Below are positions 36,501 to 50,921 of a stretch of 64,000 bases of DNA, piece after piece (position 1 is the first letter of the stretch; the number at the start of each line of letters is the position of its first letter). Source of the DNA: Cardiocondyla obscurior (taxonomy: Eukaryota; Arthropoda; Insecta; Hymenoptera; Formicidae). The DNA lies in contig NC_091865.1 in NCBI RefSeq assembly GCF_019399895.1, positions 9,739,001-9,803,000 of the forward strand, read 5' to 3'. The notes under the pieces are model-generated. The model did not search any database. It was not told where the DNA came from and was given only the letters and a program-made list of their open reading frames with translations. Made by a program: the position numbers and the translations under genes.

Positions 36501-39500
36501 AGCGTCAAAACGTTATTTTCCTACACAACGAAAGATTATTTTATTTAGTCTTGTAAGAAAAAGAGTAATTGTTTATTACATTCAGAGTTATAAAGCTCTT
36601 TATAATTGTATTTAAAATTAATTATATTTATAGATGTGGTTCCAAATCCGGTGTTCTTATTGCACGCAACGTTAATGATTCCGGCAGTAATAGTTAAGCC
36701 AAGTCTAGATGACGTTCAAGAGGCATTAACATCAGTAGGAAAAGTTATCACTGGTGTCGCAAAAGGGGTAGCACAATGGAATTCCAGAAGTGGCAAGGTA
36801 AAAAGAAAAACTGCATTAATATGCTTTAACTTAAGGAAAAAAAAAATTTAACAAACGCATCCAATGTGTTGTATAATTTTTATTTGATCGATAGAATATG
36901 TGGAAAAATCTTCCTTATACGTCTAAACGAAATCTAGCAAACGTTGTATTGCAAGCACAAAATAATGCCGCGAAACAGAAACAGGAAGAACACGCGGAGG
37001 ACGCGAAAGCCAGAAGACGGAGGCTTTATAAAATTCTCTCCGAGGAGAGACCCGTATTTCCAGTTCAAGAGAGAAACTTTTACACAATGGTTATGGACAA
37101 TAAGGAAATTATCAAGCTTCTCGGGATGTTAAGCACGTGCACAATGGAATTACGACAAGTAAGAAACAACAGTACATAAGATTAAAAATTTTTTATCGAG
37201 AGAATCCGATTGCCACGTTAAATTTATAGGATTTAAATGATTTTCTCGATCGTTGGAAGCCTTATAAATTTCTATGGAAGAACGAGCGCAGCATGCGAGA
37301 ATTACTACAAATCTCTTTGTCGGAATTCGAAACTACTCTCCGCAAGCACAGCGAACTTGAAGATCGATTAGCCACTGAACCAGATATGATCGTATTCGGT
37401 ACATCGATCGCTGTATCGACAGAAAAATTGAAATATGGGGTCTATACGGAAATTAAAGGTGACGTATATTACTTAATCCGAGAATTACCGCGTCTCTTGA
37501 TTTATTTACTTGACTGTCTTAAATTGTAAGAAATAAGAAATATATTTTTAAAAAATTCAATTTTAATGCTATAAACTATTGTATAAAAATTTATTTAAAA
37601 AAAAAACGATAAGCGATATTTCTATTTTGCAATTTGTACAGGTTGTACATATAAAATCGGTCAAGCGATGAAGAAAAAATATCGTCGCGAAATGGAATAC
37701 GTTTATGCGCTAATAAACGAAATGGATCGTAAATTAGATCATCAAATTCGCGATCTGGATGACGTACGTCTCATCATGGATACTCTGAAGAAAATTCGTG
37801 AACAGGAAGTCGATATGGAACTCAAGATTGATCCTATCGAAGAAGCTTTTAACATAGTTACGAGATATGAGGTACCTGTTGATCAAGAATGCTTAGAGCA
37901 AGTTGATAATTTAAGAGACACCTGGCAGAATCAATTGGCACGAGCACAAGAAAGTCACGTCTTGCTATTAACCCTGCAACCGCAATTTGAGAACGATCTA
38001 AAGAACAATCTCGACAAGTTTCGTGCTGATAACGAAATGTACTGCGAAGAATACAGATTATCCGGGCCGATGCAGCCAGGGTTAAGTCCCCGTGACGCTT
38101 CAGACAGACAAATATTATTTCAAAACAGATTTGACGGAATGTGGCGCAAGTTACAGACTTATCAAAGTGGCGAGGAGCTTTTCGGTCTGCCTATCACAGA
38201 TTATCCAGAATTATCGCAAATCAGGAAGGAGTTGAATCTATTGCAGAAACTGTATAAACTTTACAATGACGTAATTGATAGAGTTAGCAGCTATTATGAC
38301 ATTCCTTGGGGCGAGGTAAAAAAATCCTGCTAATTTGTTCAAAACATTTAGCTTTTTTTTAGTATAAAAATTATAAAACAATATTGTTCATCAAGTTTAA
38401 TTTATTAGTAATAAAGTTTTAATTTTTTTTATTGATAAAAGTATTGATATAATCTTATAAATAATCTAGGTCAATATTGAAGAAATAAACAATGAGTTAA
38501 TGGAGTTTCAAAATCGTTGTCGTAAATTACCAAAAGGGTTAAAGGAATGGCCGGCTTTCTTTGCGCTCAAGAAAACGATCGACGATTTTAATGATATGTG
38601 CCCTCTTCTCGAATTGATGGCGAACAAAGCGATGAAACCGCGTCACTGGCAAAGAATCGTGGAAGTCACGGGATATTCGTTTGATCTTGAAAGCGAAGGT
38701 TTCTGTCTTAAAAATATTCTCGAAGCTCCGCTTTTAAAGAACAAAGAAGATATCGAGGATATTTGTATATCCGCTATGAAAGAGAAGGATATCGAGGCCA
38801 AGCTAAGGACAGTTGTAAACGAATGGTCTTCTCACGAATTGACTTTCATGACGTTTAACAACAGGGGAGAATTGTTGCTTCGTGGAGACACGACAGCGGA
38901 AACTATCAGTCAATTGGAAGACAGTTTAATGGTTCTTGGCTCACTTATGTCAAATCGTTATAACGCGCCTTTCAGAAAGCAAATACAACAGTGGCTTAGC
39001 GATTTATCTAACACTAATGAGATACTTGAGAGATGGCTGCTTGTGCAAAACATGTGGGTCTATCTCGAAGCGGTGTTCGTGGGTGGCGATATTGCGAAAC
39101 AGCTGCCAAAGGAGGCTAAGAGATTCAGCAAAATTGATAAAAGTTGGCAGAAAATTATGCAACGTGCCCACGAAACACCAGGAGTTGTACCTTGTTGTGT
39201 AGGCGATGATTTACTGAAACAGCTTCTACCACACTTGCAGGAACAATTAGAACTATGTCAAAAATCCTTAAGTGGGTAAGTACGCAAAAATAACGATGCT
39301 GTCTTCCCTTCTTGATAAACTTAAAAATAATATATGTATATGTATGTGTACAGAGTGAATTAAGAATATTCTTACGTCCATGTGATTCACTCTGTACAAA
39401 TTTCTCAATTATAACTGTTAATTTAATTGCAGTAAATTTTTATGTATAATAATGAAAAATATTTTCTAATAATATTAAAACGGTTTGTCAAATTTTACGT

Positions 39501-42500
39501 TTTAGATATTTGGAAAAAAAACGTATGATGTTCCCAAGATTTTTCTTTGTTTCTGATCCCGCACTCTTGGAAATACTTGGTCAAGCATCCGATTCTCACA
39601 CTATACAGAATCATTTACTCTCTATTTTCGATAACACACGTTACGTGAAATTCCATGATATTGAATACAATAAAATGACAGCTATTATTTCATCGGAAGG
39701 TGAGACTATACAGGTAATAATTACGTAATTAAAATAATAATTTTTTAATCCTCATATTTTGGCACAGTAGTTTTCAATCTTTTTTAAATTAATTTCTGTT
39801 GTTTAATATAAATATTATAATATATTAAGTTTTGAAAATTAAACTAAATACGCTTGTAACTTTTTTGTAAAGCTGGAGAAAGCAGTAAGAGCAGAGGGTT
39901 CGGTGGAAACGTGGTTGATGCAATTGCTACAAACATCTCAACTTTCTTTGCACTCAATCATAAGACAATGCTACAGCATGATTAATGACGCGAATTTCAA
40001 TTTATTAAACTTCCTCGACAAAATGCCTGCTCAAATAGGTTTATTAGGCATTCAAATGATTTGGACGCGTGATGGTGAATTGGCCTTGGCTCAAGCTCGT
40101 GCTGATAAAAAAATTATGACGGAAACGAACAATAAATTTCTCGATCTCTTAAATACTTTAATCGATCAAACTACAAGAGACCTTACTAAAATTGAACGAA
40201 TTAAGTTTGAAACATTAATTACTATACACGTACATCAACGCGATATCTTCGATATTCTAGTACGTAACTATATCGAATTTTACTACATAGATAATATTGG
40301 AAATATATAATCGTCAGTTCTAAAGTCTCGAATGCAGCGAACGGAAATTAATCGTTATACATTTTATTTATTTAGTGTCGTCTAAATGTGCGATCCGTAA
40401 ATGACTTCGAATGGTTAAAACAGTGCAGATTTTATTTTAAAGAAGATCTAGATAAAACTTCTATACTCATCACAGATGTTCAGTTTACTTATCAAAATGA
40501 ATATTTGGGATGTACCGAGCGATTAGTTATTACTCCATTGACCGATAGGTAAGTGCCAATTATAAGTGGTATATTTTATCATATAACTTTGTATATTTTA
40601 ATTATTTTAATTAAATATTTTTACATTATAGATGCTACATAACGTTAGCGCAAGCTCTATCGATGTCAATGGGAGGATCGCCTTGCGGTCCCGCGGGAAC
40701 CGGAAAAACCGAAACTGTAAAAGATATGGGGAAAACCTTAGCAAAGTATGTTGTAGTCTTTAATTGTTCCGATCAAATGGACTATCGAGGATTAGGTCGA
40801 ATCTACAAGGGATTGGCGCAAAGCGGTTCGTGGGGCTGTTTCGATGAATTTAATAGAATAGAATTGCCAGTTCTATCAGTTGCTGCTCAACAAGTCGCTG
40901 TAGTGCTAGCAGCAAAAAAGGAAAAAAAGAAGCAATTCGTTTTTACGGATGGGGATCAAATTGATATGTGTCCGGAGCTTGGAATATTCATTACTATGGT
41001 AATGCTAACGTGTAAAAAAATTAAAGAAAAAAATTTTCTTTAAAAAGAAAAATATAAATATTTATATTTTTTTTTAATTTAAAAATAAAAATTATCACAA
41101 TTATATTTAAAAATTACAAAACGAATAGCTCTTTAACACTTGTTTTCTATAATAACGTCACAACATTACTTATCAATATAATTTAACAGATGTAAAATTA
41201 TTCCGATGCTAATTGCAGAATCCTGGATATGCGGGACGAAAGGAACTGCCGGAAAACTTAAAGATACAATTTCGAACAGTAGCAATGATGGTACCTGATC
41301 GTCAAATTATCATACGTGTAAAATTGGCTAGTTGTGGATTTCTAGAGAATATTACTCTTGCTCGTAAATTTTATACTCTTTATAAATTGTGCGAAGAGCA
41401 ATTGACCAAACAGGTAATATTACTGTATTAAAAAAAAAAATAAAATAAAAGAGAAACATATTGAAATAAAAAACGACTACAATCGTAATCGTAATACTTT
41501 ATAATTAATTTTAGGTTCACTATGATTTCGGTTTACGAAATATATTGTCTGTATTAAGAACTTTAGGAGCAGCCAAAAGAGTTAATTCTAAGGACACAGA
41601 AAGCACAATTGTTATGCGCGTTTTAAGAGACATGAATCTTTCGAAACTCATAGGTAATTATGTCAGATTAATTAACAAAAATATTTTATTTAATATAATA
41701 TATATATTAAAATGGGCATTATCTTTTTCTGTAGATGAGGACGAACCACTTTTTATATCTCTCGTAGCTGATCTATTTCCCAATCAAGTTCTAGAGAAAA
41801 CATCATATCCCGAATTAGAAGCAGCTATTAACGAACAAGTGGAGGAAGCGGGATTAATTTATCATTCACCATGGGTGCTTAAATTAATACAATTATACGA
41901 AACGCAAAGAGTGAGACATGGTATTATGACGTTAGGGCCAACCGGAGCTGGTAAAACTACCTGTATACATGTATTGATGAAAGCACTAACGCAATGTGGC
42001 GATTTACATAGGTAACGTAATACGTGTTTAAAAATGTAGTAAAAAAAAAATAATTTTTACTAATTTTATAAATACTGTGCAATTTATTTGACTTGATAGG
42101 GAAATGAGAATGAATCCTAAAAGCATAACAGCCGCTCAAATGTTTGGCCGGTTAGATGTAGCCACGAATGATTGGACAGATGGAATTTTCTCAGCTTTAT
42201 GGCGTAAAACATTGAAATTGAAGAAGGGTGAACACGTATGGCTAGTGCTCGACGGTCCTGTCGACAGTATTTGGATAGAAAATTTAAATTCTGTATTGGA
42301 TGATAACAAAACTTTGACTTTAGCTAATGGCGATAGATTATCAATGGCACCAACGTGTAAAATTATTTTCGAACCGCACAATATTGATAATGCAAGCCCT
42401 GCGACTGTTTCGAGAAACGGAATGGTATACATGAGTTCTTCAGGATTAGACTGGAATCCAGTTGTTACCGCTTGGCTAAAATCACGATCGTCATTGGAAC

Positions 42501-45500
42501 GAGAAGTTCTCGAGACATTATTTGCAGATTCTTTTTCACAGGTAAATTTACAATAACCAATTTTATCTTTTGAAAATTTAGTTTCAATGCTACATAGTTT
42601 TATTTTAATATACTATAACTTTAATATTATTTATTATAAAATTAGCTTTTCTTATTAACGTAAATATTATATTATTAATTTCGACATAAATTATAATATA
42701 TAATAAAACAAAATATGATAAAATATTGTACTTATTAGATTTATTCGTGGAGCACTCAAACGTTAATACTTGCTATCGATGTCTTACAATGTAATATAGT
42801 AAGGCAAACGCTTTGTCTGCTGGAAGGATTGATACCTCTCGAAGTACTATTAGAAGAAACCGAAGACGAAGACACGGAGAAAGATAAGCCTATTCCTATC
42901 ACGGCAGAATATTTAACACGTCTTTACGTATTTGCGTTAGTGTGGGGCGTAGGAGCATTACTAGAAACTGCTGATAGACAAAAGTATGACAAATATCTTC
43001 GAGAAAATTTCGACACTTTGGATCTTCCGACTTCCGACAGATATTTAAATGCTACGGTGTTTGATTTCTTTGTCACCGATAAAGGTACATGGGATACATG
43101 GACAAGTATGGTCACTAATTATATCTATCCTGAATATTCAACACCTGACTACAGCAATGTTTTGGTGCCTATACCGGATAATGTAAGAATTCAATATTTA
43201 ATTGATTTAATTGGCCGCCAGGATAAAGCTGTATTACTAATAGGCGAACAAGGATCTGCCAAAACTGTCATGATGAAATCTTATATGAAGAAATCAAATC
43301 CAGATACCACTTTGAGTCGTTCTTTCAACTTTAGCTCTGCAACCAGTCCGTATCAATTTCAAAAAACTATCGAAAGCTACGTAGAGAAACGTTTAGGAAC
43401 TACTTTTGGACCACCAGGTGGTAAAAAAATGTTGATTTTTATCGATGACGTAAATTTACCCCAAATTAATGAATGGGGTGATCAAGTAACTAACGAGATA
43501 GTTCGGCAAACTATGGATATGAAAGGATTTTATTCTTTGGAAAAACCTGGTGAATTTACTTCTATTGTGGATGTAACTTTCTTAGCAGCCATGTGTCAGC
43601 CCGGAGGAGGAAGAAACGATATTCCTTCGAGGCTCAAGAGGCAGTTTTGTATTTTTAATTGTACTTTACCTGACAATGCGTCAATCGATCGAATCTTTAG
43701 CGTTTTAGGCGAAGGACATTACAATGTTAAAAGAGGATTCTCGCAAGAAGTCCGCCAGCTCGTTAAGAAAATGATTCCTTTAACTAGAATATTGTGGGAA
43801 AGAACACGGTCAAAGCTTTTACCGACGCCTGCAAAGTTTCACTATGTATTTAATCTTCGAGATCTCTCAAGAATCTGGCAAGGTATGGTTGGTACGTTGT
43901 CAACGGTTATAGATAAAGAAAGTGTTCTGATGCTGCTTTGGAAACACGAATGCACGCGAGTATTTAGTGACAGACTAACTATACAAAGCGACAAAGATTG
44001 GTTCGACGAACAACTTATTCGCACTGCAGTTGATATTTTGGGAGAAAAATATGTAAATATGTTAGACCAAGATCCTGCGTTTGTCGATTTCATGAGGTAT
44101 GCCTTTTATTAATTAAAAAAAAAAATTTTTTAATTGATAATAAAATTTTATTTTTTATTTATTAAAAAATATTTATTTATTAAAATTTTGTTTTTTTTTG
44201 TGAATATTGCGATTTCGTGAATGTTAATATTATTTGTTTTTGACACATGTTATAATTAAAAAAGGAAAAATATTTTATAATATTAATAAAATGTTTTTAA
44301 CTGCAGAGATGCGCCAGAACCAACCGGTGAAGAAGGTGAAGATGCAGACGTAGAACTTCCTAAGGTGTACGAACCTGTTTATGATCCACAAGTTTTAAGA
44401 GAGAGATTGGACATGTTTCTGGCGCAATACAATGAAATGCAAAGAGGTGCTGGAATGGACTTAGTATTTTTCCCTGACGCTATGTTGCATTTGGTGAAAA
44501 TATCTAGAGTTATTAGACATCCAAAGGGCAATGTGATGCTAGTAGGAGTCGGCGGTTCTGGCAAACAAAGTCTTACAAAGCTATCTTCTTTCATTGCCGG
44601 ATATAAAACGTTTCAAATCACCTTGACTAGATCTTACAACGTAGCCAATTTCTTAGAAGACCTAAGATTTTTATATCGCACTTGCGGCGCTCAAGGTAAA
44701 GGTACAACATTTATATTCACCGATCTCGACATAAAAGAGGAAGGCTTCCTCGAATATCTGAACAACATTTTGAGTTCTGGAGTTATCAGTAACTTATTTA
44801 CGCGTGACGAGCAAGCGGAAATTATCTCGGAATTGACACCTATCTTGAGACGAGAAAATCCTAAAAAAACTCTTAATAATGAGCTGGTAATGGATTTTTT
44901 TTTGCAAAGAACTTGTCAAAATTTACATGTCGTTTTCTGCTTCTCTCCCGTAGGTGAAAAATTCCGAAATCGCGCTCAACGTTTTCCAGCGCTCATTTCA
45001 GGCTGTACTATAGACTGGTTCCAGCCTTGGCCTAAGGATGCTCTGATTTTAGTTGCCGAACATTTTTTGCACGATTTCGAAATTGCTTGCACCAGTGAGG
45101 TAAAAATTCAACTAGTGAACGCATTAGGATCTATACAAGATATTGTCTCGGAAACGTCGGTCGAATATTTCCAAAGATTTCGGCGCGCCACTCACGTAAC
45201 TCCGAAGTCTTATTTAAATTTTATCGGTGGATATAAAAATATATATCGAGCTAAACAACATGAGCTTGGCGAAGGAGCTAAAAGAATGGATACAGGTTTA
45301 GCAAAACTCGAAGAAGCGTCGATATCGGTTGAGATCCTAAAGAGAGACTTAGCCGTAATGGAACAGGAATTAGTTCAAGCTTCTGAAAAAGCCGAAAAAG
45401 TGCTTTTAGAGGTAACGGAAAGAGCTACGCAGGCTGAAGCATTTAAGAATCAAGTTCAAAGAGTAAAAGAAAAAGCAGAGCAACTCGTAGCTTGTATAGC

Positions 45501-48500
45501 TGATGAAAAGGCGCTAGCTGAACAGAAATTAGAAGCGGCAAAGCCAGCATTAGAAGAAGCGGAGGCCGCTTTAAATACTATTAAACCTGCTCACATAGCA
45601 ACAGTGAGAAAGCTAGGTAGACCACCTCACCTCATAATGAGAATTATGGATTGCGTACTGATCTTATTCCAGCGTAAAATCGGATCCGTCGTACCTGATA
45701 CAGCTGCACCGTGCCCAAAACCTTCATGGGCAGAATCTTTGAAACTTATGGCTAGTACAACATTTTTATTACAACTGCAAAATTATCCTAAAGATATAAT
45801 TAATAACGAGATGGTGGAGTTACTGCAACCTTATTTTAAAATGGAGGATTATAATATGGAAACAGCTAGACGTGTATGCGGCGACGTTGCTGGTTTATTA
45901 TCATGGACGAAAGCTATGGCATTTTTTCATTCTGTCAACAAAGAAGTTCTTCCTTTAAAAGCAAATTTAGCATTGCAGGAAGCACGGTTAAAGCTCGCGA
46001 TGGAAGATCTCGCGAATGCTGAGCGTGAATTATCCGAAAGAGAAATGGCTTTACAGTCAGTCAAAGAGCAATACGACAGCGCGGTAATGGAAAAACAAAG
46101 ATTAACAGAAGCTGCTAACGTATGTTTGAGAAAAATGACAGCTGCAACTGCTTTGATAAACGGCTTGGGTGGTGAAAAAATTCGTTGGACCGAGCAAAGT
46201 GGAGAATTTAAAATTCAACTGGGACGATTAGTTGGAGATGTCTTGTTGGCAACCGGATTTTTATCGTATTGCGGACCTTATAATCAACAGTATCGAGCAA
46301 GTTTGGTGGCATCGTGGATGAATATACTGACAACAAAATCTATACCTTTTACTAAAAATTTAAATATAACGAATATGCTCGTTGACACAGCAACAACGTC
46401 AGAATGGACTCTTCAAGGATTACCGAACGACGAATTGTCCGTTCAAAACGCGCTTATTGTGACAAAATCGTCGTCTTATCCACTTCTTGTAGATCCTCAG
46501 AATCAAGGAAAAATGTGGATCAAAAATAAAGAGAGCACGAATGAATTACAAATTACTTCGCTAAATCACAAATATTTTCGTACTCATCTTGAAGACAGTC
46601 TCTCGTTGGGTAGACCGTTACTGATCGAAGATGTTGCGGAAGAACTCGATCCAGTACTTGACAATGTACTTGAAAAAAACTTTATTAAATCAGGATCTAT
46701 TGAGAAGGTTATCGTTGGAGATAAAGAATGCGACGTGATGCCAGGATTTATGTTATACATAACTACAAAATTGCCAAATCCGGCGTACAGCCCGGAAATA
46801 TCTGCCAAGACATCGATTATTGATTTTACCGTGACAATGCTGGGTTTAGAAGATCAATTATTAGGTCGAGTGATACTTATGGAGAAAGCCGATTTAGAAG
46901 CGGAAAGAGTCGCTTTATTCGAATCGGTAATGACCAACCAGCGTTCAATGAAGGAGCTCGAAAGTACGCTATTGCACAGACTTACATCTTCGGAAGGTTC
47001 TTTGGTGGACGACGAAGCGTTAATAAATGTTCTTCGAGAAACTAAAACTACGGCCGAATCGGTCAATGAAAAACTACAAGTGTCTGCTCTCACTGAGAAA
47101 AAAATTACTTTAGCGCGCGAGGAGTTTCGTGCAGTTGCGTCAAGAGGATCTATTTTGTATTTTTTAATAGTCGAAATGAGCAACGTTAATACGATGTACC
47201 AGAATTCGTTGAGGCAATTTTTGACAATTTTTGACAATTCTATTACAAAATCTGCCAAGAGTCCGATAACTTCCGAACGAATAAACATTATTCTACGACA
47301 TCTCACGTACGAAGTTTGGGCATTTACTCTAAGAAGTTTATACGAGAGGCATAAATCTTTATTTACGTTAATGTTAGCTATGAAGATAGATTGTCATAGA
47401 GGCGTAATTTCTCATGCAGAATTTAATGCCTTTATAAAAGGTGGAGCATCGTTGGATCTTAACGCAGTAACACCGAAGCCGTTTAGATGGATACTCGATA
47501 TAACGTGGTTAAATTTAGTCGAGATAAGTAAATTAAAAGTATTTTCGGACATATTGACGAAAATTGAATTTAGCGAAAAAGAGTGGAAGGTATGGTACGA
47601 AAGAGAAAAGCCAGAGGAAGAAGATTTGCCTTGCGGTTATCAAAAAAGTCTAGATGTGTTTCGAAAATTATTGCTCATCAGATCGTGGAGTCCCGATAGA
47701 ACTTTATCTCAGGCGAGGAGATATATTACTGAATCGTTGGGCAAAGACTACGGGGAAGCTAAAATATTAGATTTAGAAGCAACGTGGTTAGAATCTGAAA
47801 CTAGAACGCCACTGATATGTTTATTGTCTATAGGATCTGATCCAAGCCCTCAGATTACAGCGTTAGCTAAACAAAAAGCGATTTGTAAGTAAGCAATTTA
47901 ATTGTCTTTTTTAAAACTGTAACAAAGTGTGTATGTGCTAATTTTATTTCTTATATTTCAGCATTAAATTCAGTATCTATGGGACAAGGCCAAGAGCTTC
48001 ATGCTCGAAGAATGATAAGCGAAGCTATGAATGCAGGTGGCTGGGTGTTATTACAGAATATTCATTTATCATTGCCTTTTTGCACGGAAGTAATGGATGC
48101 TCTCGTTGAAACGGAAATTGTTCACGACATGTTCAGATTATGGATGACAACTGAAGTACATCCTCAATTTCCTATCGGTTTACTACAGGTTAAATTTTTA
48201 TTTCTTAACTTTTAATATAACAAAACAAATTATATGTAATTTTCATATAAACGTCACACTGAAATCAGATTTAAAACAAAGAAAAAAAGAAAAAAAAAAA
48301 ACTTTGTGCGAAATAAATTTGAAAAGATGTAACAAATAACATGTTTTAGATGGCGATTAAATTTACGAATGAACCACCTCAAGGCATAAGAGCTAGTTTA
48401 AAGAGAACATATCAAGCTGTAACTCAGGATGCATTGGATTATAGTACTCAATCGCAATGGCCACCTTTATTATATGCGGTTGCATTTTTGCACACTGTAG

Positions 48501-50240
48501 TGCAAGAGAGAAGGAAATTTGGGCCGCTTGGCTGGAATATACCTTATGAATTTAATCAAGCGGATTTTGCGGCGTCGGTTCAATTCATACAAAATCACCT
48601 AGATGATATGGATCCTAAAAAGGGTGTTTCTTGGCCGACAGTCTGTTACATGCTCGGAGAGGTTTTTATCTCTTTTTCTCTATGTATATTTATTAATTAA
48701 ACAAACCGATATACCGTATAATTCTATATATTTTTTATTAAATTATATTTATTTGCAATACGTTTATATGCAGGTTCAATACGGCGGTAGAGTTACGGAC
48801 GATTTTGACAAACGATTATTAACTACTTTTACGCACGTTTGGTTTTGTGACGTACTATTACGACCTGGTTTTGAATTTTATCGAGGATACAGAGTCCCAC
48901 AAACGAGAAATCTTCAGGGCTATATAGATTATATCGACGGTTTACCTGCGTCCGACACGCCGGAAGTCTTTGGGCTGCATCCTAATGCTGACATAACTTA
49001 TCAAATTAATACGGCAAAAGGAATACTCGATACAATTCTTAATGTACAGCCGAAAGAAGGTGGTTCACAAGGAGGCGAAACTAGAGAGAACGTTGTATAC
49101 AAATTAGCCAATGATATGCTATCTAAATTACCGAAACAATATAATTCCTTTGAAGTAAAAGAAGCGCTTCAAAGGATGGGACCGTTGTTGCCGATGAATA
49201 TTTTTCTAAGACAAGAAATAGACCGGTGAATATCGCTACTCATCTATTATAAAATATGTAATATGTTTAAATATGTTTGATTGTAAAATATGTACTTGAT
49301 TTTAAATATTTTTATTTAATATTATGTATTTTATACAATGAGAAAAAGTCAATTTTTCTTATTAAATTTTATAATGAGCAATGTTTTTCAGAATTTCGCG
49401 AGTTATCAAGGAAGTCCGAAGTACTTTAACAGATTTGAAACTAGCTATCGAAGGTACTATAATAATGAGTCAAGGCTTGCGAAAATCATTGGATGCGATG
49501 TATGACGCACGCATCCCGGACAAGTGGTTAAAAATATCTTGGGAATCGGCAACCTTAGGTTTCTGGTATACAGAACTTTTAGAAAGAGATTATCAGTTTA
49601 GACAATGGTGTGTACACGGTCGTCCAAAAGTGTTTTGGATGACTGGATTTTTCAATCCACAGGGATTCTTAACGGCAATGAGGCAGGTAAGCAGCAAAAT
49701 TTGTTAATACAAAAATCAACAAGTCAATTTATATTAGATACTTGAAAAAAAAATTTATAATAAATATAATAAACACGATTTAATCTTATTATAATAATAG
49801 ACTTTAGTTTTTATTACTTGAATTTTTACTTTAATTAAATAAATTAATTTTAGGAAGTGACCAGAGCACATAAGGGTTGGGCTTTAGATTCTGTAGTTTT
49901 GCAAAATGTAATCACTCGCTATAATAAAGAGGATATCAAAAGTCAACCTCAGGAAGGAGTTTACGTTCATGGTTTGTTTCTAGAAGGTGCGTCACTCGAT
50001 CGAAAAGCCGGCAAACTTGTCGAGAGTAGACCGAAAGTTCTTTATGAACAAATGCCAGTTATTTATATTTTTGCGATAAACACAACTGCCGGTAAAGATC
50101 CGAAATTGTACGAATGCCCAATATATAGAAAACCTCAAAGAACAGATGCGAAATATGTAGGCTCTATCGATTTCGAAACGGATTACAATCCCCGGCATTG
50201 GACACTTCGAGGTGTGGCCTTATTATGTGATATTAAGTAA
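30519..50240 (+). CDS. DNAH5: Axonemal outer-arm dynein heavy chain, DNAH5/DNAH8 type
   Basis: ATP-driven motor of the outer dynein arm in motile axonemes; in insects these occur in sperm and chordotonal cilia. Thirty-four exons, all in phase, about 4,646 aa (human DNAH5 about 4,624): 30519-30545, 31948-32181, 32246-32400, 32547-32770, 32904-33181, 33254-33427, 33541-33770, 34117-34316, 34503-34726, 34817-34992, 35058-35240, 35343-35741, 35858-36108, 36199-36450, 36634-36797, 36895-37158, 37230-37458, 37642-38315, 38470-39275, 39506-39713, 39873-40259, 40376-40548, 40632-40998, 41219-41413, 41515-41653, 41735-42011, 42100-42541, 42739-44096, 44307-47884, 47962-48188, 48350-48661, 48774-49225, 49392-49686, 49854-50240. 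The tail fills about 1-1950, then AAA1-AAA6, stalk and C-terminal domain ending LRGVALLCDIK. The N-terminus, stalk and C-terminus match the DNAH5/8 class from memory; the fly counterparts are CG9492 and kl-3. The nine-codon first exon is the least certain part. Confidence 0.93.
30546..31947 (+). other. Dynein intron 1
   Basis: AT-rich, 1.4 kb, between the nine-codon first exon and exon 2; donor AGA|GTAAGC, acceptor TTTACAG. No gene seen within. Confidence 0.6.
39349..39396. repeat. TA-bounded short inverted repeat
   Basis: TACAGAGTGAAT and its exact reverse complement ATTCACTCTGTA are separated by 24 bases in dynein intron 19. The TA ends suggest an internally deleted mariner-type remnant. 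Confidence 0.5.
40632..41413 (+). other. Dynein AAA1, main ATPase site
   Basis: Walker A GPAGTGKTET at about residue 1990 and Walker B WGCFDEFNRI, both canonical for the catalytic AAA1 of axonemal dyneins. AAA1 continues through exon 24. Confidence 0.9.
41735..44096 (+). other. Dynein AAA2 and AAA3
   Basis: AAA2 carries Walker A GPTGAGKTTC (about residue 2272) and Walker B VWLVLDGPVD. AAA3 carries Walker A GEQGSAKTVM (about 2613) and Walker B LIFIDDVNLP. No residue looks broken. Confidence 0.88.
44307..47884 (+). other. Dynein AAA4, stalk, microtubule-binding domain and AAA5
   Basis: One 3.6-kb exon. AAA4 Walker A GVGGSGKQSL is at about residue 2977. The first stalk helix (Glu/Ala/Lys-rich heptads) begins near 3220, the microtubule-binding head follows RPPHLIMRIMDCV, and the returning helix begins near 3447 (LPLKANLALQEARL). 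AAA5 and the start of AAA6 follow. Keeping stalk and head in one exon while the tail is cut into many small exons is notable. Confidence 0.88.
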
Positions 50241-50273
50241 AGAATTGGTTATAATATTTGTTTAAGTGATCTC

Positions 50274-50921
50274 AATTACAAAGTATGAAAAAAACAAAAA
50301 TTATGCGACTTACCAATCTGCATGAACTTCAGCGGAGTTGTGGAGTTCTGCCGGTGACTGTAACATAAAATTAAACGTATTAATGTAGACATGTTGATCT
50401 ATAAATTAATGTAAAAGTAAAGTTCTATTAAAAAAAAAATTGTCTAAAAAGAAAAAAATTAATATTTACCTAATAGTTGCTCCGCCGATGTATGATGCCC
50501 TTCCTGGACCTGCTCCTCCTCTCAGATGGGACGTGACGAGCCATCCTTCCGCGCACAAGTCACTCGCGAACACCCCGACCGTGATTTTACAATCGCGAAA
50601 ATTACTCAATGATCATTTTCGCGCGTTCTATGTTCGGCACTCGCGTTTAGAAGAAAGTCGTATATCAAAAAATTCCGCCCGAATATTTATCGAACTCCCG
50701 GAACGACCGACGAACCGGCTGCGGTTCGTATTATTACTGTAATCGGCGTACGGCACTTTAATTTTTCACTGAACGATGCACAGCAGCGAAGTTCCTCTTG
50801 ATCTGTAACAGATAAATGACAAAATTATATTGTAGATATTAAATTAATTAAATAAAATATTTTTAAAATGTTAGCAAAAATCTGAAGCATTTAATTCGGA
50901 AGAAAAGCTGATAGTCTTACC
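50274..50921 (-). repeat. Intron-bearing dispersed repeat, copy B
   Basis: Minus-strand copy of the family also at 9,296-9,830. In sense order: acceptor ATCTGTTACAG (ends near 50,806), exon-like block, donor-like CTATTAG|GTAAAT, a spacer of about 110-120 bases ending TTATGTTACAG, the 44-base block ending AGATTG, and consensus donor GTAAGTCG. It begins only 34 bases past the dynein stop codon, antisense to the dynein. Between 50,806 and 50,921 an intron-like stretch joins it to the next unit. Confidence 0.75.

Noticed and set aside
50440..50742. Short frame with APPLRWDV-like peptide, similar to frames in copies A and D
   Set aside because: Copies share the DNA, so the frames look alike, but copy C has a stop at this point and no start or extension is conserved. 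It is on the strand opposite the splice signals.
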